DNA of 64,000 nt, from the NCBI GenBank assembly GCA_036346275.1, contig CM070723.1, positions 45,772,743-45,836,742 of the forward strand. The letters run 5' to 3'. A program made the position numbers and the translations under genes. Numbering within the stretch: the stretch's first letter is position 1; each line of letters opens with the position of its first letter. This DNA is from Otatea glauca. Taxonomy: Eukaryota > Streptophyta > Magnoliopsida > Poales > Poaceae. The notes below the pieces were generated by a model. That model was not told the DNA's origin and did not search any database. It was given only the letters and a program-made list of their open reading frames with translations. This document shows, one piece after another, positions 23,501 to 36,800 of this stretch.

Positions 23501-25530
23501 AAGCTATTATCAAAGGGTAGAACCCCTACAGTCCCCTGCATGTGATTGCTAACACAGAGTAATCAATTGTAACAGTTTTCAAGGAATATTCACAGATGGA
23601 ATCTGCTGATTGCACTGCAGGCACATGAAACGGGAATTCCAAGTACTACTTTCACAATAATGATATATGGGCTAAAAGGTATACATATAGATGGACTTCA
23701 AGACAAACAGCAGAAAAGATGTCAGGGGGGAACTATCCGCAAAACCACGGTTATGAGGTTGAATAGTTACAGATTGAAATAGAGAGGACACTGCAACATG
23801 CATGAATATGATATTGATAAAGTTCAATGTGAGAATGTTAAAATAAATTGGAAAATTGTGTAATTACAAACTGTGAAGGAATAAAAAAACTCAAAGCAAA
23901 ATTAATATCATATTAGTTGATGTTCTCCCTTAAGTATATGGTAGTTGCAAAATACGAGTATGGAATAATTACCTTGAGTTGATTAGTTCTTAGGAATGCT
24001 TGAATACCATGTAATGGAGCGCCCACAGGGAATCGAAAATCAAGTTCTGTGTAGCAAGAACGGTATGAAAACTTCAGGTAATAAGTTGAATATAAATATA
24101 TAGGACAATGTAGTTCGGTTACTTTGGCCAACTTAAAGTGCACAATATGGCATGAACTAGTGGTTTAATGCAAGATACAGATAGCAGAATTAAGCAAATG
24201 GTATGCCACAACAGCACAAGCATTTTGTGTTGCTCAGAAAAGAGAAGCAGATCACCTAGCAAAACATGCAACGACAATTTTGTAATTTGCACTTTGTCAA
24301 CTTCAATATTGATTTAATACTTCAGCACACTGGCAATAATTCAACAGCCTGGCAACTCTAAAGCAATCAAGAATAATTTTAATATCCCAGTATAAAAGCA
24401 TAACGCCTCATACAATATGTTAGGAATAGGAGAACTGAACGTACCACCAACCGTGCCCCCTTTATTTACAAAGGTATGGGTATGTTCCTTCACCAGCAGA
24501 TTATTGTCAGCCCCAACCTGAATGATAAGATCAAATTACACCAACAAGTACTGTTAATTCTGGCCAATAAGGCGGTAGTACCAATCATCAAGCCTCAAGA
24601 AAAAAAGCAGTGAACTACATGCTTCATCAGCTCGTCTCCAAACCTACTTTAACGCAGTCCAAGCTAGTAATATACTCAGCACTAACTATTTCTCCAACCA
24701 TCTGAAAATACATAGAATTGGACCTTCTTCATTAGGCGGAAAAGATTGCTGTAACACCCGAAGAACACATGCAGCCCCATCTCGATATGGTTCCCTCGTT
24801 TGTCGACAAAAGAACCGACCTTGCCGCCGATAAACGTCCGGGACTCGTACAAATCAACCTGTAAAAAGGAAGCACAACCCATTTTGGACACAGCTAAAAA
24901 GGCACTGCCTTTCCTGAAGGAACCAAATTGTGACAGTCATTGCCGAAGGCAACCGATCAGCGAACCTCATGGCCCTGATCCAAGAGCTCCACCGCAGTGG
25001 ACATGCCAGCGAGGCCGGCGCCGATGATGGCCACCTTGAGCTTCGGCCCCCTGTAGTGCTCCGGCTCCGGCGGGAACAACCCATTCGGAGCTGCCAGATA
25101 AGGAAAAGGAGAAATACTCAAATCAAGATTGCTTTCGCAGTCGTTATTAGAAATGACATTCCGAGCTCAAAGCTGTTGAAGCGGAATGGAAATACACACG
25201 GTCTGCCTACAACCAATTCACAGATTTCGCAACCTAGGTGCAATTCATGATTCCAGCCGCAGTTCTGCCCAAATCAAGGTGAGCGAGGTTCACAAGGATC
25301 AACTAATTCCTTTCTTATCCATACCATTCCAATACCAAGACTGAACGACAGAACAAGAAGTGGGGAGGGGTCAAGGGAAAGGCCCAAGATTCGTCGTCCT
25401 CACCGTTCACGCCCATGTCGGAGACGTTGCTGTCGAGCGAGCAGCGGACCACCGCGGGGCGGCGAGGCGGCGCGCGGCGCCGGCCAACGAGGGCGGGGGC
25501 AAGCGCGCACGACGTGGCAGCCATGGCCAT
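20572..25530 (-). CDS. ZDS: Zeta-carotene desaturase, chloroplastic
   Basis: A plastid flavoenzyme of carotenoid synthesis. It desaturates zeta-carotene by way of neurosporene to a lycopene isomer, feeding electrons to plastoquinone, and acts after PDS and Z-ISO and before CRTISO. Fourteen exons: 25530-25404, 25090-24966, 24858-24724, 24517-24445, 24046-23973, 23137-23033, 22782-22538, 22443-22356, 22220-22178, 22095-21939, 21758-21630, 21388-21316, 21120-20956, 20730-20572. They total 1698 nt (565 residues) with every junction in phase and GT-AG. Residues 1 to about 31 are an Arg/Ala-rich transit peptide. The FAD dinucleotide motif is GAGLAG at 66-71. Also visible are GLHVFFGCYSNLFRLM, PVGAPLHGIQAFLRTNQL, GFIDCDNISARCML and the C-terminal amine-oxidase motif SGSYTKQDYIDSMEGATL (about 507-524). 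The ATG sits in GCGCCATGG, a good plant start context. The gene looks intact and functional. Confidence 0.97.
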
Positions 25531-26337
25531 GGCGCGGTAGCAGCAGCACGGAGGCGACGAGGAGGAGCACCAGCGCTAGTCCGCTGCTACTGGGAGGACT
25601 AAACTGTGAGCGAGCGCGAGAGGGAGGAGGAACCGAAGAAGATGAAGGGGGAGAACCGGAAGGCGAAGATGCCGTCGGGCTGCGGATTTGTCGTGGCGCC
25701 ACCAGGCCGCACCAGCGCGCGTCGACTCGAGAGTTGGAGCCCCTTTCTGCTACGTGCACACCCCTGCTGCCACTGTATCCATCCACGGTTCCAAAGTCCA
25801 AACTCAGCTTTTCTTTCTCGTGTGCTGTAATGATATCTGTCCAAAATGTTTTATGGTAGATGTCGGTCTAGAATGAGTATTATCTTTGTGCACAGCCAGA
25901 GCATATGCTAGAGCTTGTCTTGGCCGTAGCTCCCATCTCGTTAGGGACAGTGTGATCCTTTTCGGGATAGCATCTGTTTGAGCAAATTCTGGATTCTCCA
26001 AAAAGCAGGTGGGTAACAGCTTATGATTTTATATACAAATCTGCTTCTGCTTCTGATTTTGTGTCCAAGAAGTTGTCCAAAATCCTACCGTTCGGTAAAT
26101 AATTTGCTTTCCCTTTAAGCAAAAGCTGTATAGAAACTATCCTGAACAGGGCTTGTGTTCTCTTCGTTATATGTATACAAAGAGTGCGTGGAAAATTACC
26201 GCACTGTTAATGGAGCCTTCTTCGTTTGCTTTGGAACTACCAAGAACATGTTCCTTGTCGCGCGACGGAGAGGAAGTTTTTAGGAGTTACTTACAAGAGG
26301 ACTCGACAGAAATCTTTTACACATATACTCTCCATTT
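25531..26337. promoter_or_regulatory. ZDS 5' UTR and promoter region (inferred)
   Basis: This is the DNA upstream of the minus-strand ZDS start. The first 110 bp, read on the minus strand, are GC- and CT-rich with no upstream in-frame ATG, fitting a 5' UTR. I could not pick a convincing TATA box. Overlapping open frames on both strands here are GC-rich shadows. Confidence 0.45.
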
Positions 26338-26596
26338 TAAAATATAAGACATAATTTTTGCAAACTTGTTACAAAAATATAAGGTATGCAAGCAAATTTA
26401 TTAATAGTTTTCCTTGTCTGCCATCATTTATCATATGTTCTCTCTCTTGCATTTATAAGTAACTCTCTCACATCTCCAAGATAGTATTTATAGCATAGGT
26501 AGTATGGTCATTTTTTGTTGTTTTTCTTTTGGTTTTACGACCCCTTAATCCTAGTACCTAGCTAAAAATAGGCCTTATAAAAAGAAATGGAGGGAG
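26338..26596. mobile_element. Stowaway-like MITE, 259 bp
   Basis: The ends CTCTCCATTTTAAAATATAAG and the inverse of CTCCCTCCATTTCTTTTTAT match the Stowaway terminal consensus starting CTCCCTCC, with TA on both sides (26336-26337 and 26597-26598). It lies about 800 bp upstream of the ZDS start codon. Confidence 0.8.
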
Positions 26597-26598
26597 TA

Positions 26599-28608
26599 CA
26601 TGTTTTCTGTGGTTCAAAGACTTCTGTGATGCATTAAGGTAAGACTTGCAAGAGGTCCTGCTACAAAGACTATACTCTACTATCTTCTTAAAGAACATAC
26701 GCAAGTGCAAATCCAATGCGTAAAGTATCATATTTTGCAAAAGGACGATATATACTTGATAGTGATATATTGTCTCTTATTTGATAAATTGAACATGCGG
26801 TAGAAAATTTGGAGAAAATAATATATTCGTGAGCAAAATTGAAATACTCCATATGTATTATAGAGCACGAATATATTTCAATGTATAGCTAAGATTCCAA
26901 ACTTCCAATGTCGTCTGCTGCACGAGGAAATCACAACATCTAGATTAAATTGGTATTTATCATTGAAAAGAAGCTTCAAACAACAAAGCCATACTATAAT
27001 CTACCCTCCTCTAGGAACATATCTTTCAGCATTTTTTTTTCGACTGTGAACCTTGTCATCACGATATACTTCACCAAGTGTTTTGGCCACATGAGAAAAC
27101 AACATGCCGCTTCCAGATACTAAGAGAAATAGGGCGTTTTAGAGGCCCTTTGTGCTCTTCGGACACTTGATGGTTATCATAGGGTAAGATTAGTTTCGGC
27201 ATAAAACACTGTGTAAAACTTCAAAAGAAACATCATTATTATTTTTTAAGCGTATGAGATATTTATAGTTTGAGCAGTGCTTCAATGCTTTCCCTCCTAA
27301 TATAAGTTGCACAAATTTTGAAGCAAGCGAAGGGGTAAGTAATCTTCATCTACTCTTCATTCATGTTTTAATATTTGTGCAACTGTAAAAAAGAAAAGTA
27401 TTGAAACACCCCTCTTATGGTTTTCAAAGGATATAGGTGTTTGTTTTTACGGTACAAGATGAGGTAAAGGTGATCACGTTACAAATGGAGCCGCTTGCAA
27501 GACTAATCTTTAATAATTAAACCAGTTTATCTCACCAAATGTAACGGAGAGTGAGCTCTGGGTGGCCTATACTTTACGTGCGTTTGTATTGAAGTTGTTT
27601 TCTTACCGCGGCGTTTATAGATATGGTTATATCTATTTTTCATGACCAAGACTATAAAAACAACCATGAATCGTACAAATACAAAGGCCAACACATGAAA
27701 ACGCATCCCGGCATCATGATGTGTTATGTACAAATCTAGTCAATTAGACCATACAACATACATAAGAGACTTTTTACCATTTCTGAGAGGCACCGAGCTA
27801 TTTATTGAGCTACTACGTACCAATAGGTTCCAAAAGTTTAAAGGATAGAGAATCTAAAGAATTTAAGCGTAATTTTGCGCTACTTTACGACACCTGTACG
27901 AGAACGTAAAAACTCTCCGTACATAATCACGATGAAGCCACCTTCTATGGAATCAGTACTGTTTTGTTTTCTTTTAAGCTCTATAGCATTGACGTTTTTT
28001 TTTCCCCTTCTACATGGGTTGTACAATTCGTTGTTGTGGGGAGTCCACGCGTGTGGCCATAGAGATGAAGAAACGACGCGGCAGTGCATGTGTTGCTTTG
28101 GGGCGGTCGTAGTGCGCCTTATCGCGTGCCTCCGCGGTCGTGGGTGAAGCACCATGGTCGGCTTCTCCCTTTTCGTTTCTCGGTGAATTTTCTCAAAAAT
28201 GAGATATGACACCGGTGGCAGGAAGACTATGATTATTGCTTACTACGTGTCACCTTTCCTACGCCAGGGCTGTTTTGACTGAGAATGAGTTTGACAGTGA
28301 CTTCGCACTTTTATGCTTACCTCTAATCTCAGGTACCGAGCGCATGAAGCTAAACCAAACATAACCTAATTTTTAATTATCAATGTCTATGTATGTGTGT
28401 AATACCTCGGTCCATTAGTGTGATGGTCTATGTGATCCATACAGAATGATGGTAGGATTAGTCCTATATTGTTGTTTTAAATTGAGTTGAAGTATATATC
28501 TTCTGCTGGGTCTAAATGTAGCACATTTAGATTAACCCTTTTACATGAGGAGCACAAAAATATAAGTAGGGTGATATGCATACGTGGGCTAGCCGCACGG
28601 TGAACTAC
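26599..28608. other. Intergenic, no gene recognised
   Basis: AT-rich. Overlapping frames at 27875-28147 (+) and 27880-28212 (-) have no recognisable domain. The segment at 28505-28570 contains an AGATTAACCCTTTTACAT motif that recurs on the other side of the neighbouring LTRs (32488-32620), so both flanks belonged to one older repeat block. Confidence 0.45.
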
Positions 28609-31604
28609 TGTAACATCCCAAAATTTGAGTTTTGGAATGTATGAATTTGAAAATGAACTATTTGTATTTTTCTTGAATTAATTAAAGCTTAAATTGAATT
28701 TTTATATATGTGAAAGATTTAATTTGATTAATATTTTCATCAAACAAAAGATTTCTAGTCGTAGTTGGGTTCATTGTGCTTTAAGAAATTTTACTTTTTA
28801 GAGATTTATTTGAATTTATTTACTTTTATTTAAATTCCTGAAATTTTCTTAATTCGGATAATAATTTTTATTTCTAAAATCTCCATGGGCCGATTTCCCC
28901 CCGGCCCATTCCTATTTCTCCCCGCCTCGACCTGTTTTTCCTTGGCCTTGGCTTGCTTCTCCGCAGCCCGCTCCGCATGCGCGCGCCACCGCCCACCCGC
29001 GCGCGCGCTGCTTGCCGGCCGAACCTAGCCGCCGCCGCGTTGAAATCGCGTCCACGTCGCCATCTCGGATTCCGTGGGATCCATGCCTACCGAGGCTATT
29101 TAAGATGCCGCCACACCCCGTACGAGATTCTCTGCCTCGCGCCGCCTCTTTTGCCCTAGGTCTCGTCGCTCAAGCCGCCGCCGTTGCTTCGCACGAGCTC
29201 GCCGGAGTTCGCCACCACAACCGAAACCTTCCGCCGCCTCGATCTCCTCTGTTGGACCCTCTCCACCGCTGCCGTTTGCGCCATCGACCTCACCGCACCG
29301 TCTTCTTCCAGATCCGTGCTAGCTCGCGCCTGATCTGTCGTCTCTTCGCTGGTTTCCGCGTCGTCTTTTTCGTTGCCGGTGAGCCACACCGCCGCCCTCG
29401 CTATCGTCCTTCGTCGCGAAGCCCTGACCGTCCGATCGCCTGCGTGCTCTCTCGATCGCGCCACGTCCTTGCTGCCCGCATCAGTGTCTCCCCGCCGTCT
29501 GATTCCGCATCGCTGCTGGATGTGTGACGCGTGGCCACCTGTGTCAGCCACCGCATTAGCCGAGCCGCCATGTCATTGATGACATCAGCCCTAATGCTGT
29601 TTCGCAGACCCGGTCCATCATGGACCAGCCCAAACCCATGGACTCGGTCTATGGACCGAGGGTCCCACATGTAAGCCAAATGCGAATATTTGGATTTATT
29701 TTTATTTTGGGAAATTAATTGCTGATGTCAGCAATGCATCATTAATTGATTTTCGAGTAGAGAAATAAATCAAAAAATTTAGATTTTCTCCTTTTCAGCC
29801 TTTTTCTTTGAATTCAAACTTTCGGAGGCTCATTCTATCTCATACGAACTCCGATTGAGGTGATTCAAGTTTCTAAAATTTTCTAAAATCAAGCTTTATC
29901 TTACAAAGCCATTTATTTTCAATTTTGAGCTTTTTTATGCCTCTGTTTGGTATTTATTTGGTTTCGTTGCTTTCTTTTCCGGTAGACGCTAATTCCGAAG
30001 GAGTGAGCGGAGACTTCGAAGACCAAGACTCAGCACTAGATCAGCAAGGCAAGTCGTAACCTTTGATAATATTGGTCTCATGTTTGCAAAGTAATTTATT
30101 GTATACAATTGCATGCTATTTGTGTATCAATGATTATTTCAAGGGAATAGCTACATACCTAGTTGACATTATGCCACTTTGATTATTGGAATGCCATGTA
30201 TTTATTGTTAACCCTAGGTTGGGATATTATTAGTTGGACTCGATCATACTATCAACATTGAGTTATCATAGCTATGCTTAGACCTACTTAGTTGTATGAT
30301 GGGATTCATATCACATGTTGAATAATGTTAATCTTGAGTTAATGAGATATTGAATTGTGGTCGATAGCCACTGTTGTAAAATTTATTGTACCATGGTAGA
30401 GTTGCCATTGGTCTTGGTTGAACGAAATTATTTCCCCTCGGGCAAGTGATCGTGCAGTAAATGGGGTGCTTTTAGCACATTTGGGATGTGGACGTCTTGC
30501 TTGAGATAACGTAAGGAGTTAATCTTGTGTGCCATTGAACTGGACCTAACCGTACAACCACAAGTCTGGTATGGACATACCTAGCTGATTAATTTGCAAT
30601 GTCTAGCCTTGAGTACTGCCAATTGGTGGTGTGGGTTTTGGGATGGACAGGTAGATTCTCATGGCGCAAGAGGGGGCCCTGAGGGGCGAAACCTTAGCGG
30701 GCAGTACCGAGTTTAGATAGTGCATTGTAAAGGTTTTGTCATGATATCTTTGCGGCACACCAAAGGAAGTGTGCTAATAACGTTGTACAAAGAGATGATC
30801 ATATCTTGTGAGTAAAGCTGTACAACCTCTGCACAGTGTAAAACCATTCGAATAGCCGTGTCCGCGATCATGGACATGCCCGAAAATTTAACATGAGGTA
30901 TAGAGTATTTCATGAAATATTGGATGGTAGAATTGTTGGGATGAGAACGAGGAGTTCACTGTTGTTTTGTTGTCTAAAGTTATAATGTTGAATTTAGTGA
31001 TTTGATGCTTGTTTTAGATAGTGTAGGGTGATGCCTTGCCATTTTGTTTATGTTGTGTATCATTGATTTATCAGTTATTTATTATCTTTTTCATCAATAT
31101 GCTTTCAATCTATTTACTGTATTTCAATTCAAGTTATTGCTTTCTGCAAATGAACCATATGACTATCCTTTGTCAAGCCTCGCATGAATATATTGCATCA
31201 TTTCCCTGCGGCTTGCTGAGTACTTTTTGTACTCACAGCTATATGTCTTTGTTGATCAGCTGTTGAGGAAGGATCAGGAAATACTGAATGTCACGAGGAA
31301 GAATATTATGAAGACTACGTGGATTAGGACGGCGTTTCCCCGGACGATTGCTGTGGCATGTCGAATGGCCCAAGTTATCTTATTTTCGCTGCAATAGTTT
31401 ATTTGTTTCTTAAGCCCTTAAGGTATAGTGATGTGAACTTTGACCATAAGGTCCGTTGCTTTATTTAATAAAATTTTGCTTCTTCCTTAGTTAATTCGCT
31501 GTATGGAATGATATTACATCTATATTGCCACTGTGCACTAGCGTGATCCTAGACTAGTGCAGTATACACAAAGGGTTTCGGATTTGCAAATCCGGGTCTC
31601 GACA
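28609..31604 (+). mobile_element. Solo LTR, 3.0 kb, probably Gypsy
   Basis: It starts TGTAACATCCCAAAATTTGAG and ends GGGTCTCGACA. A perfect 5-bp duplication ACTAC flanks it (28604-28608 and 31605-31609). A CTATTTAAG TATA-like box lies near 29096, inside a GC-rich stretch (28900-29560) that makes long but meaningless frames (for example 29012-29527). No internal retrotransposon genes are seen, so this is a solo LTR. The length and the TGTAACATCCC start fit large grass Gypsy LTRs. Confidence 0.85.
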
Positions 31605-31609
31605 ACTAC

Positions 31610-32487
31610 GCATTGAGCAAATAATCTAATTCGATCATTTTCAAAGTTCAAAACATCCAAAACCGCAACAACATCTGATTGGTGACGATCTACGGAATAG
31701 TAGACTTTCAAATACCGTAACTTGCGATCTATCCAATGGATTTCAGTGGTCTTGATCTTGTTGGAAAATAAATAAAGTTACCTACAACTCTTTAGTACAA
31801 CACTTTTTCTGATTGTGATCTTAAAGCCTTCGAAAATTATTTAGATCTAAACCACGTGAAACAAAAAAAAAAACCAAAAACCCCAAACGAGAATTGACAT
31901 GATCTATGAGGCTAATTATGCCCTAATTACCTAATTAATCTGCTTAGAAGCTCATCTTCATGAAAATATAAGGGTAGTGGTGGGTTACCCACGCATCGAT
32001 AAAGATACAACGAGGAAAACACAGGAACTTTTCTCTTCTTTCTCAATCTTTTCCTTTGTCTCCCCCTCTACCTCTTGGAATAGCAACGGTGCTACCCTAG
32101 GGAAAAGAGGGCGAAACCCCAAAAGAGGTGCGCCGCCCTAGGAAAAAGGTGGATGTTGTCTTTAGGGGGAGAGATGCAACCCTTGACGAAAAACGAGTCT
32201 CTCGCTCTTTTTATACCCAAAGACTTTAGTAGACCATCCCAATATGGTCTCCCACCATATTATTATTATTATTATTATTATCATCTTCTTGACCATTAAT
32301 TTCTAGTACCATAACTTTTTGCTCCAAGCTCTAAATCAAGCAAGTAAATAGTCAATTTTGACCATCTCGACGAGCCCCACAGATATATAATCTCATATTC
32401 TCAAACTAAGCTATGGATTTCAAACTTAAGAATTAGAATTCAAATTAAATTTCAAATTCACAATTTTGTTGAAAATAGGGCATTACA
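31610..32487 (-). mobile_element. Older LTR fragment, minus orientation
   Basis: Read on the minus strand it starts TGTAATGCCCTATTTTC (at 32487) and has a TATA box GGTATAAAAAGAG (near 32217) followed by a CT-rich segment, the layout of an LTR U3-R region. The other end was not located; the 3.0-kb solo LTR at 28609-31604 may be nested in it. Confidence 0.5.
32258..32281. repeat. (ATT)n microsatellite
   Basis: About eight ATT/TAT units, within the LTR fragment. Confidence 0.9.
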
Positions 32488-33353
32488 AGCACCTTAGGAT
32501 TAACGCTTTTACACAAAGTGAGAATGAAAATGTAAATGATGTGCTATGTATGTGTAAATGTAGCACCTCTAGTTAACTCTTTTATATGAACCAAGAACGA
32601 AAGTGTAAATAGTATACTATGTATAGGAGGGTCAGCCCTATTGGGAGTAGGATCGAGCAAATTTCAGACCAGTGTTACACCATATTACACGGTATATCAA
32701 GAGCAGGTTGCCGAATTTCTAGCACATACACGTATTACAACCATTGGTGGCATGTCTAGCTATCAATCTATTATATTATTAAAACAAAGACATAAGAAAC
32801 TGTCGTGTTTGCTCTCTAAGAGCTAAAAATTCAAATTCTCATATTAATCGATAAAAAAGAGAAAGCTCTACAATGTTAGATTTTTCTTTTTTATGATAGC
32901 CTAGATTATAAGATGCAGATTGACCACACATATATATACTATGTATAACGAATACAACTATATTTTCATCATATAATGTGGCGTCCAATTACACTGAAAA
33001 TTCGGCTACATCTTTCTTATCGCGGTTTTTTTTAAGCAAACCAAAGAACGATGGAAGTTGAAACGCGCAGAGGCGAGGAGTTCATTCTGTCGAAGCGTCC
33101 AACACTTTGGTGAGCTGGCCTGAAAGCTAATGTGAGCCGTCAAGAACAGAAGTGATATATGTATGAAAAAATTGCTTATTTGCCATTTAAAATTGACCGG
33201 CTTCCTAAAATGTCATTATGAAATAGCTCTTCCCTTTATTGCTATTGGATCTCAATTTTCATCCCTTTTTGCCACTTTCGTCAGTGACTTGTTACTTAGC
33301 CATTAAGTTGTACGTGAAAAGATGATTTTGCCCATCTTTATTCTCATTTAAAT
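32488..33353. other. Intergenic, nothing recognised
   Basis: It contains two degenerate copies of a module like TAGCACCTCTAGTTAACTC followed by TTTTA (about 32488 and 32560), related to 28510-28570. No gene is seen. Confidence 0.4.
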
Positions 33354-33848
33354 CTATCAAATATGCTTCGTATTTTATGAAAATATTTGGAGATGATTCT
33401 GGGACAGTGCTACTGCTAATGTTTTTGTAAAAATTTCAGAGCATGACTAGCTTTGTGAATTTTTGAAAAAAAAATCTTTTAGTGCTTCGATCTTAATGAA
33501 AGAATCTATATTTTGATTTTTCAGAAGCATTAAATAAATTCAAAATTTATGAAACTTTTTGGAGGGGTTCCTCGGATTATTTTGAACTTAAATAACATAT
33601 TTTTAGGTTTTTAAATATTTTGAATTCAAAGCTTGAAAATCAGAATAGCAACTAGGTTATTTTTATAAATTTTTGAATTTATTTAATACTTCTAAAAAAT
33701 CAAAATCTAGAATCTTTCATTAAGACAGAAGCACTAAAAGATTTTTTTAGAAATTCAAAGAGCTGTTCATGCTCTAAAATTTTTACAGAAATATTAGCAC
33801 TGTCCTAGGATCACCTCCAAAAATTTCCATAAAATTAGAAACACATTC
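33354..33848. mobile_element. Foldback element, about 0.5 kb
   Basis: Inverted arms meet near 33610. Left landmarks in order are GGACAGTGCTA, AGAGCATGA, TCTTTTAGTGCTTC, CTTAATGAAAGA and TATTTTGATTTTTCAGAAG; all recur inverted in the right arm. AT-rich and non-coding. Confidence 0.7.
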
Positions 33849-36800
33849 TCAAGGCCGTGCGGCAGCAAGCCACGCGCCCAATGGGGGCACGCGCGCGCAT
33901 GTGCTCGCCAAACCCATCGCCCTCGTCGCGCGCGCGCGCGCCGAATATCTTACCCGATCCTCGGTCCATGGCATCGCGCCACCGCCGAGATCCGCGTCGG
34001 TTCGACCGCGTAACCCTCCGCCAATGGCTCGCCCGAGGCCTGCGCTGAGCATTTTTTCCTCTCTGCCTTTTCGCTGCAGTGCGTGTCAGAATTTTTGTTT
34101 TCCTCCTCCTTGAACAAAGATAAGGATTGCTCGTGTCAAAATTTTAGTTTTGCTCCTCCTTGGACAAGAATAAGGAGTGCTCGAGATTATGTTTGAAGAT
34201 TTAGTGGTATTGTACTATTCTGTGCGAGCTTGGGTTTTGGAGGCCGCAAAGATCCACCATTCATGGGCTACGGTGAAGGTGTGTCAATTCTCTACCTGTG
34301 CCCATTGTTTGTTTTATTGAATATTTTGAATTAGCGATAACATTATGGGGTGTTTACTTGGCAGCTCACGAATACGCCGTGGGGCCAAGGGTCTGCGTTA
34401 ATATGTGGATATACTACTTATCACAAGTTGGTGGAGGATTCATTGACAGAGTCGAAGAAAAAAAGCTCTAATATTGTGTTTTAGACTTAAGTAGCCATAC
34501 TTTTGTTAGCTATGCATCCATACTATATATATCTCTTACAGGATTGCCTTTTTTTTCCCAACTGGATTTTCTCGCCAATATGGTTGTGATGATCTGCCTG
34601 GGAAGCATCGGCTCTCTTTTGGCTATTGGAAGAAAACTGCAGAGCATGAGAGAATTGCGGTTTTTCAGATGCTCAAATCAAGCATGCTTCCATTATCGAT
34701 GGGATCCCCTTGTCGAGAGACAGAAGAAGAAGCGCACTGCTTGTCTACAAGCATTGTGACATCTCCCATCTTTATTTCTTGTTTGTATTTTTTCCCGCTT
34801 TCCATCGGATATGCAGTTATGCTTCCGAGTAAATTTCATCATTTAGGTAGTATTTAAGTTTAAACAGGATTAATGAACAACACTTGCTTCGTATGAATAA
34901 TGTCGAGTACCAAACTCATAAGCTCTTTTATTGATAAAATGCACCTATTCGGCATGGTTGGTGATTTTGCTCCGTTAATGTTAGTATTTTATCGCCTTGA
35001 ATACAATTTTGCAGAGCTCGATAGTAATCAAATTATGTTTCGATTTCCTTTTTCGCCGGAGGACGCTTGTTTGTCCGAGAATGAAGTCACGCAAATGAAT
35101 GCTTTAATGTGATAGTGGAATTGACATGAGTGTTGGCACCTTTAAGCAAGCCTACTAGCTGCTGTGGTGGTTTTATAGCATGCGTGTAAGTCGACTCATA
35201 CTATCCGCCAACGATAGAGTTGCTCATAATGCATATTAAATCGCAGAAATGGAGCATGCAGGTCTTAAAGGAATGCATGGAATATCTAAGACAAGTCTTA
35301 TCGCAGATTTCCTCCGCACGTTGGGCCCATTTTCCTCTCGCACGTTGGGTGCATAGTATGATCTCTCTTGATAGTTTTGTCGCTTTACGATTGATGATTT
35401 CAAGAGGTCCCGCTACTTGTCGTGACCGTGCTTTTATGGCCAACTTCGGAGGCACTCGCCCACCAACTACTATCCTTCTTCCGTGTCATGGATCCCCAGT
35501 GTCCCCTCCTCATCACTTACTCTCTCTTTTCCTTTTTTTATTTTTACTAGATGCCATCCTTTATTACTTTTTACGAAAAATGTCACTTGTTTTTGGGATT
35601 GCGATTGACGCCGAGGCGGGTGGATGCTTGGCAGTGCTGATCCTTGATAAATTCGGTGACTTTGTTTCCTTACTTGATGTGGAAGTGAAAGTGTAGAGGC
35701 TATCCCAACCTGAATTAGGATCTCTTAGGTCTTCCCGATGAGATAATAGCTAAAATTGCTGTGTTGTCTGTCTTTGCGCTAGGAGAAAGAGAGCAAAATT
35801 GTGTGCCTTTGCCCTTTGGGATATGCTCTTACATAGGACTTTTCCCCACCATTGCATCTACCGCTAATCTGTAGATGTTTCCTTATCGATGAGCACCATG
35901 CGAGGTTCTAATGCCTACTGTTATCATGCCCGTGTCACATCAACCTCTAAATATATGAGTAAATTTCTTTCTTATGAAGCAGTGTTCTAATCCAATATGT
36001 GATAGTTCCTTTTTCATTTACTAAGATAAGTGTTTTGGGTTTCTGCGAATTGGAAAGTACTAGCTGCTATTGGTACAGAGTTAGAATTTAGTGGAAATTT
36101 TTCCCGTTTGTTCAGACATCAGTTTCAAACATATGCTTTGTGGTCCTAATTTCTCATTTCGTTTGACGCCCTTTGATCTTTCTGTAAGACAGTAAATGGA
36201 CGTTTAAGTGCGTTGCTTTACTTTTGGTAATAGCAATATGTGCTTTATCTGCAATACGGATCACACAACAATGATCAAAGTATAGCTTACTCTTGCTGTG
36301 CTTTGTTAAGGGTTAATTTCACTAATCGGTAATCCCCTATCCATATGTCTGTATATGTGCTCTGATGTATGAACTAGAAATGCTGTTCACGCAAATTTAG
36401 TGCACATACTTGAAGTGCATAATGTATATGTGGTAATGTTTTCCTCAGTATGATTCTGCTATTTACAGTTCTAATACCGTATTTTTGACTGTTAAAAGTA
36501 ATAAAGGACTCAACCAAATACGTAGTGCAATAGGTTCATGACACCAAAACTCATAATTTAGCTTCTTGTTTATCTGACTTACATGTAGGAATTTTTGTTA
36601 CCGTCGTCCCTGAATTAGGTAAGAAGCAGATTTAGGGTTGTGCAGATACTTCCATGTACTTGGCACTTGTTTTTGCTTTATGATCTGTGTGCGAAACTAC
36701 GGTTCTTGAAAAGCAAATACATTGTCTTGTCGTGTGAGTAGTGATACGGCGGAGTCCCTTACTCACTTTGTTTTGCTTCTTTTGTTCTTTCATGGAACAT

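Noticed and set aside
29012..29551. 171-codon plus-strand and 131-codon minus-strand frames
   Set aside because: Both lie in the GC-rich part of the 3.0-kb solo LTR and show no domain.
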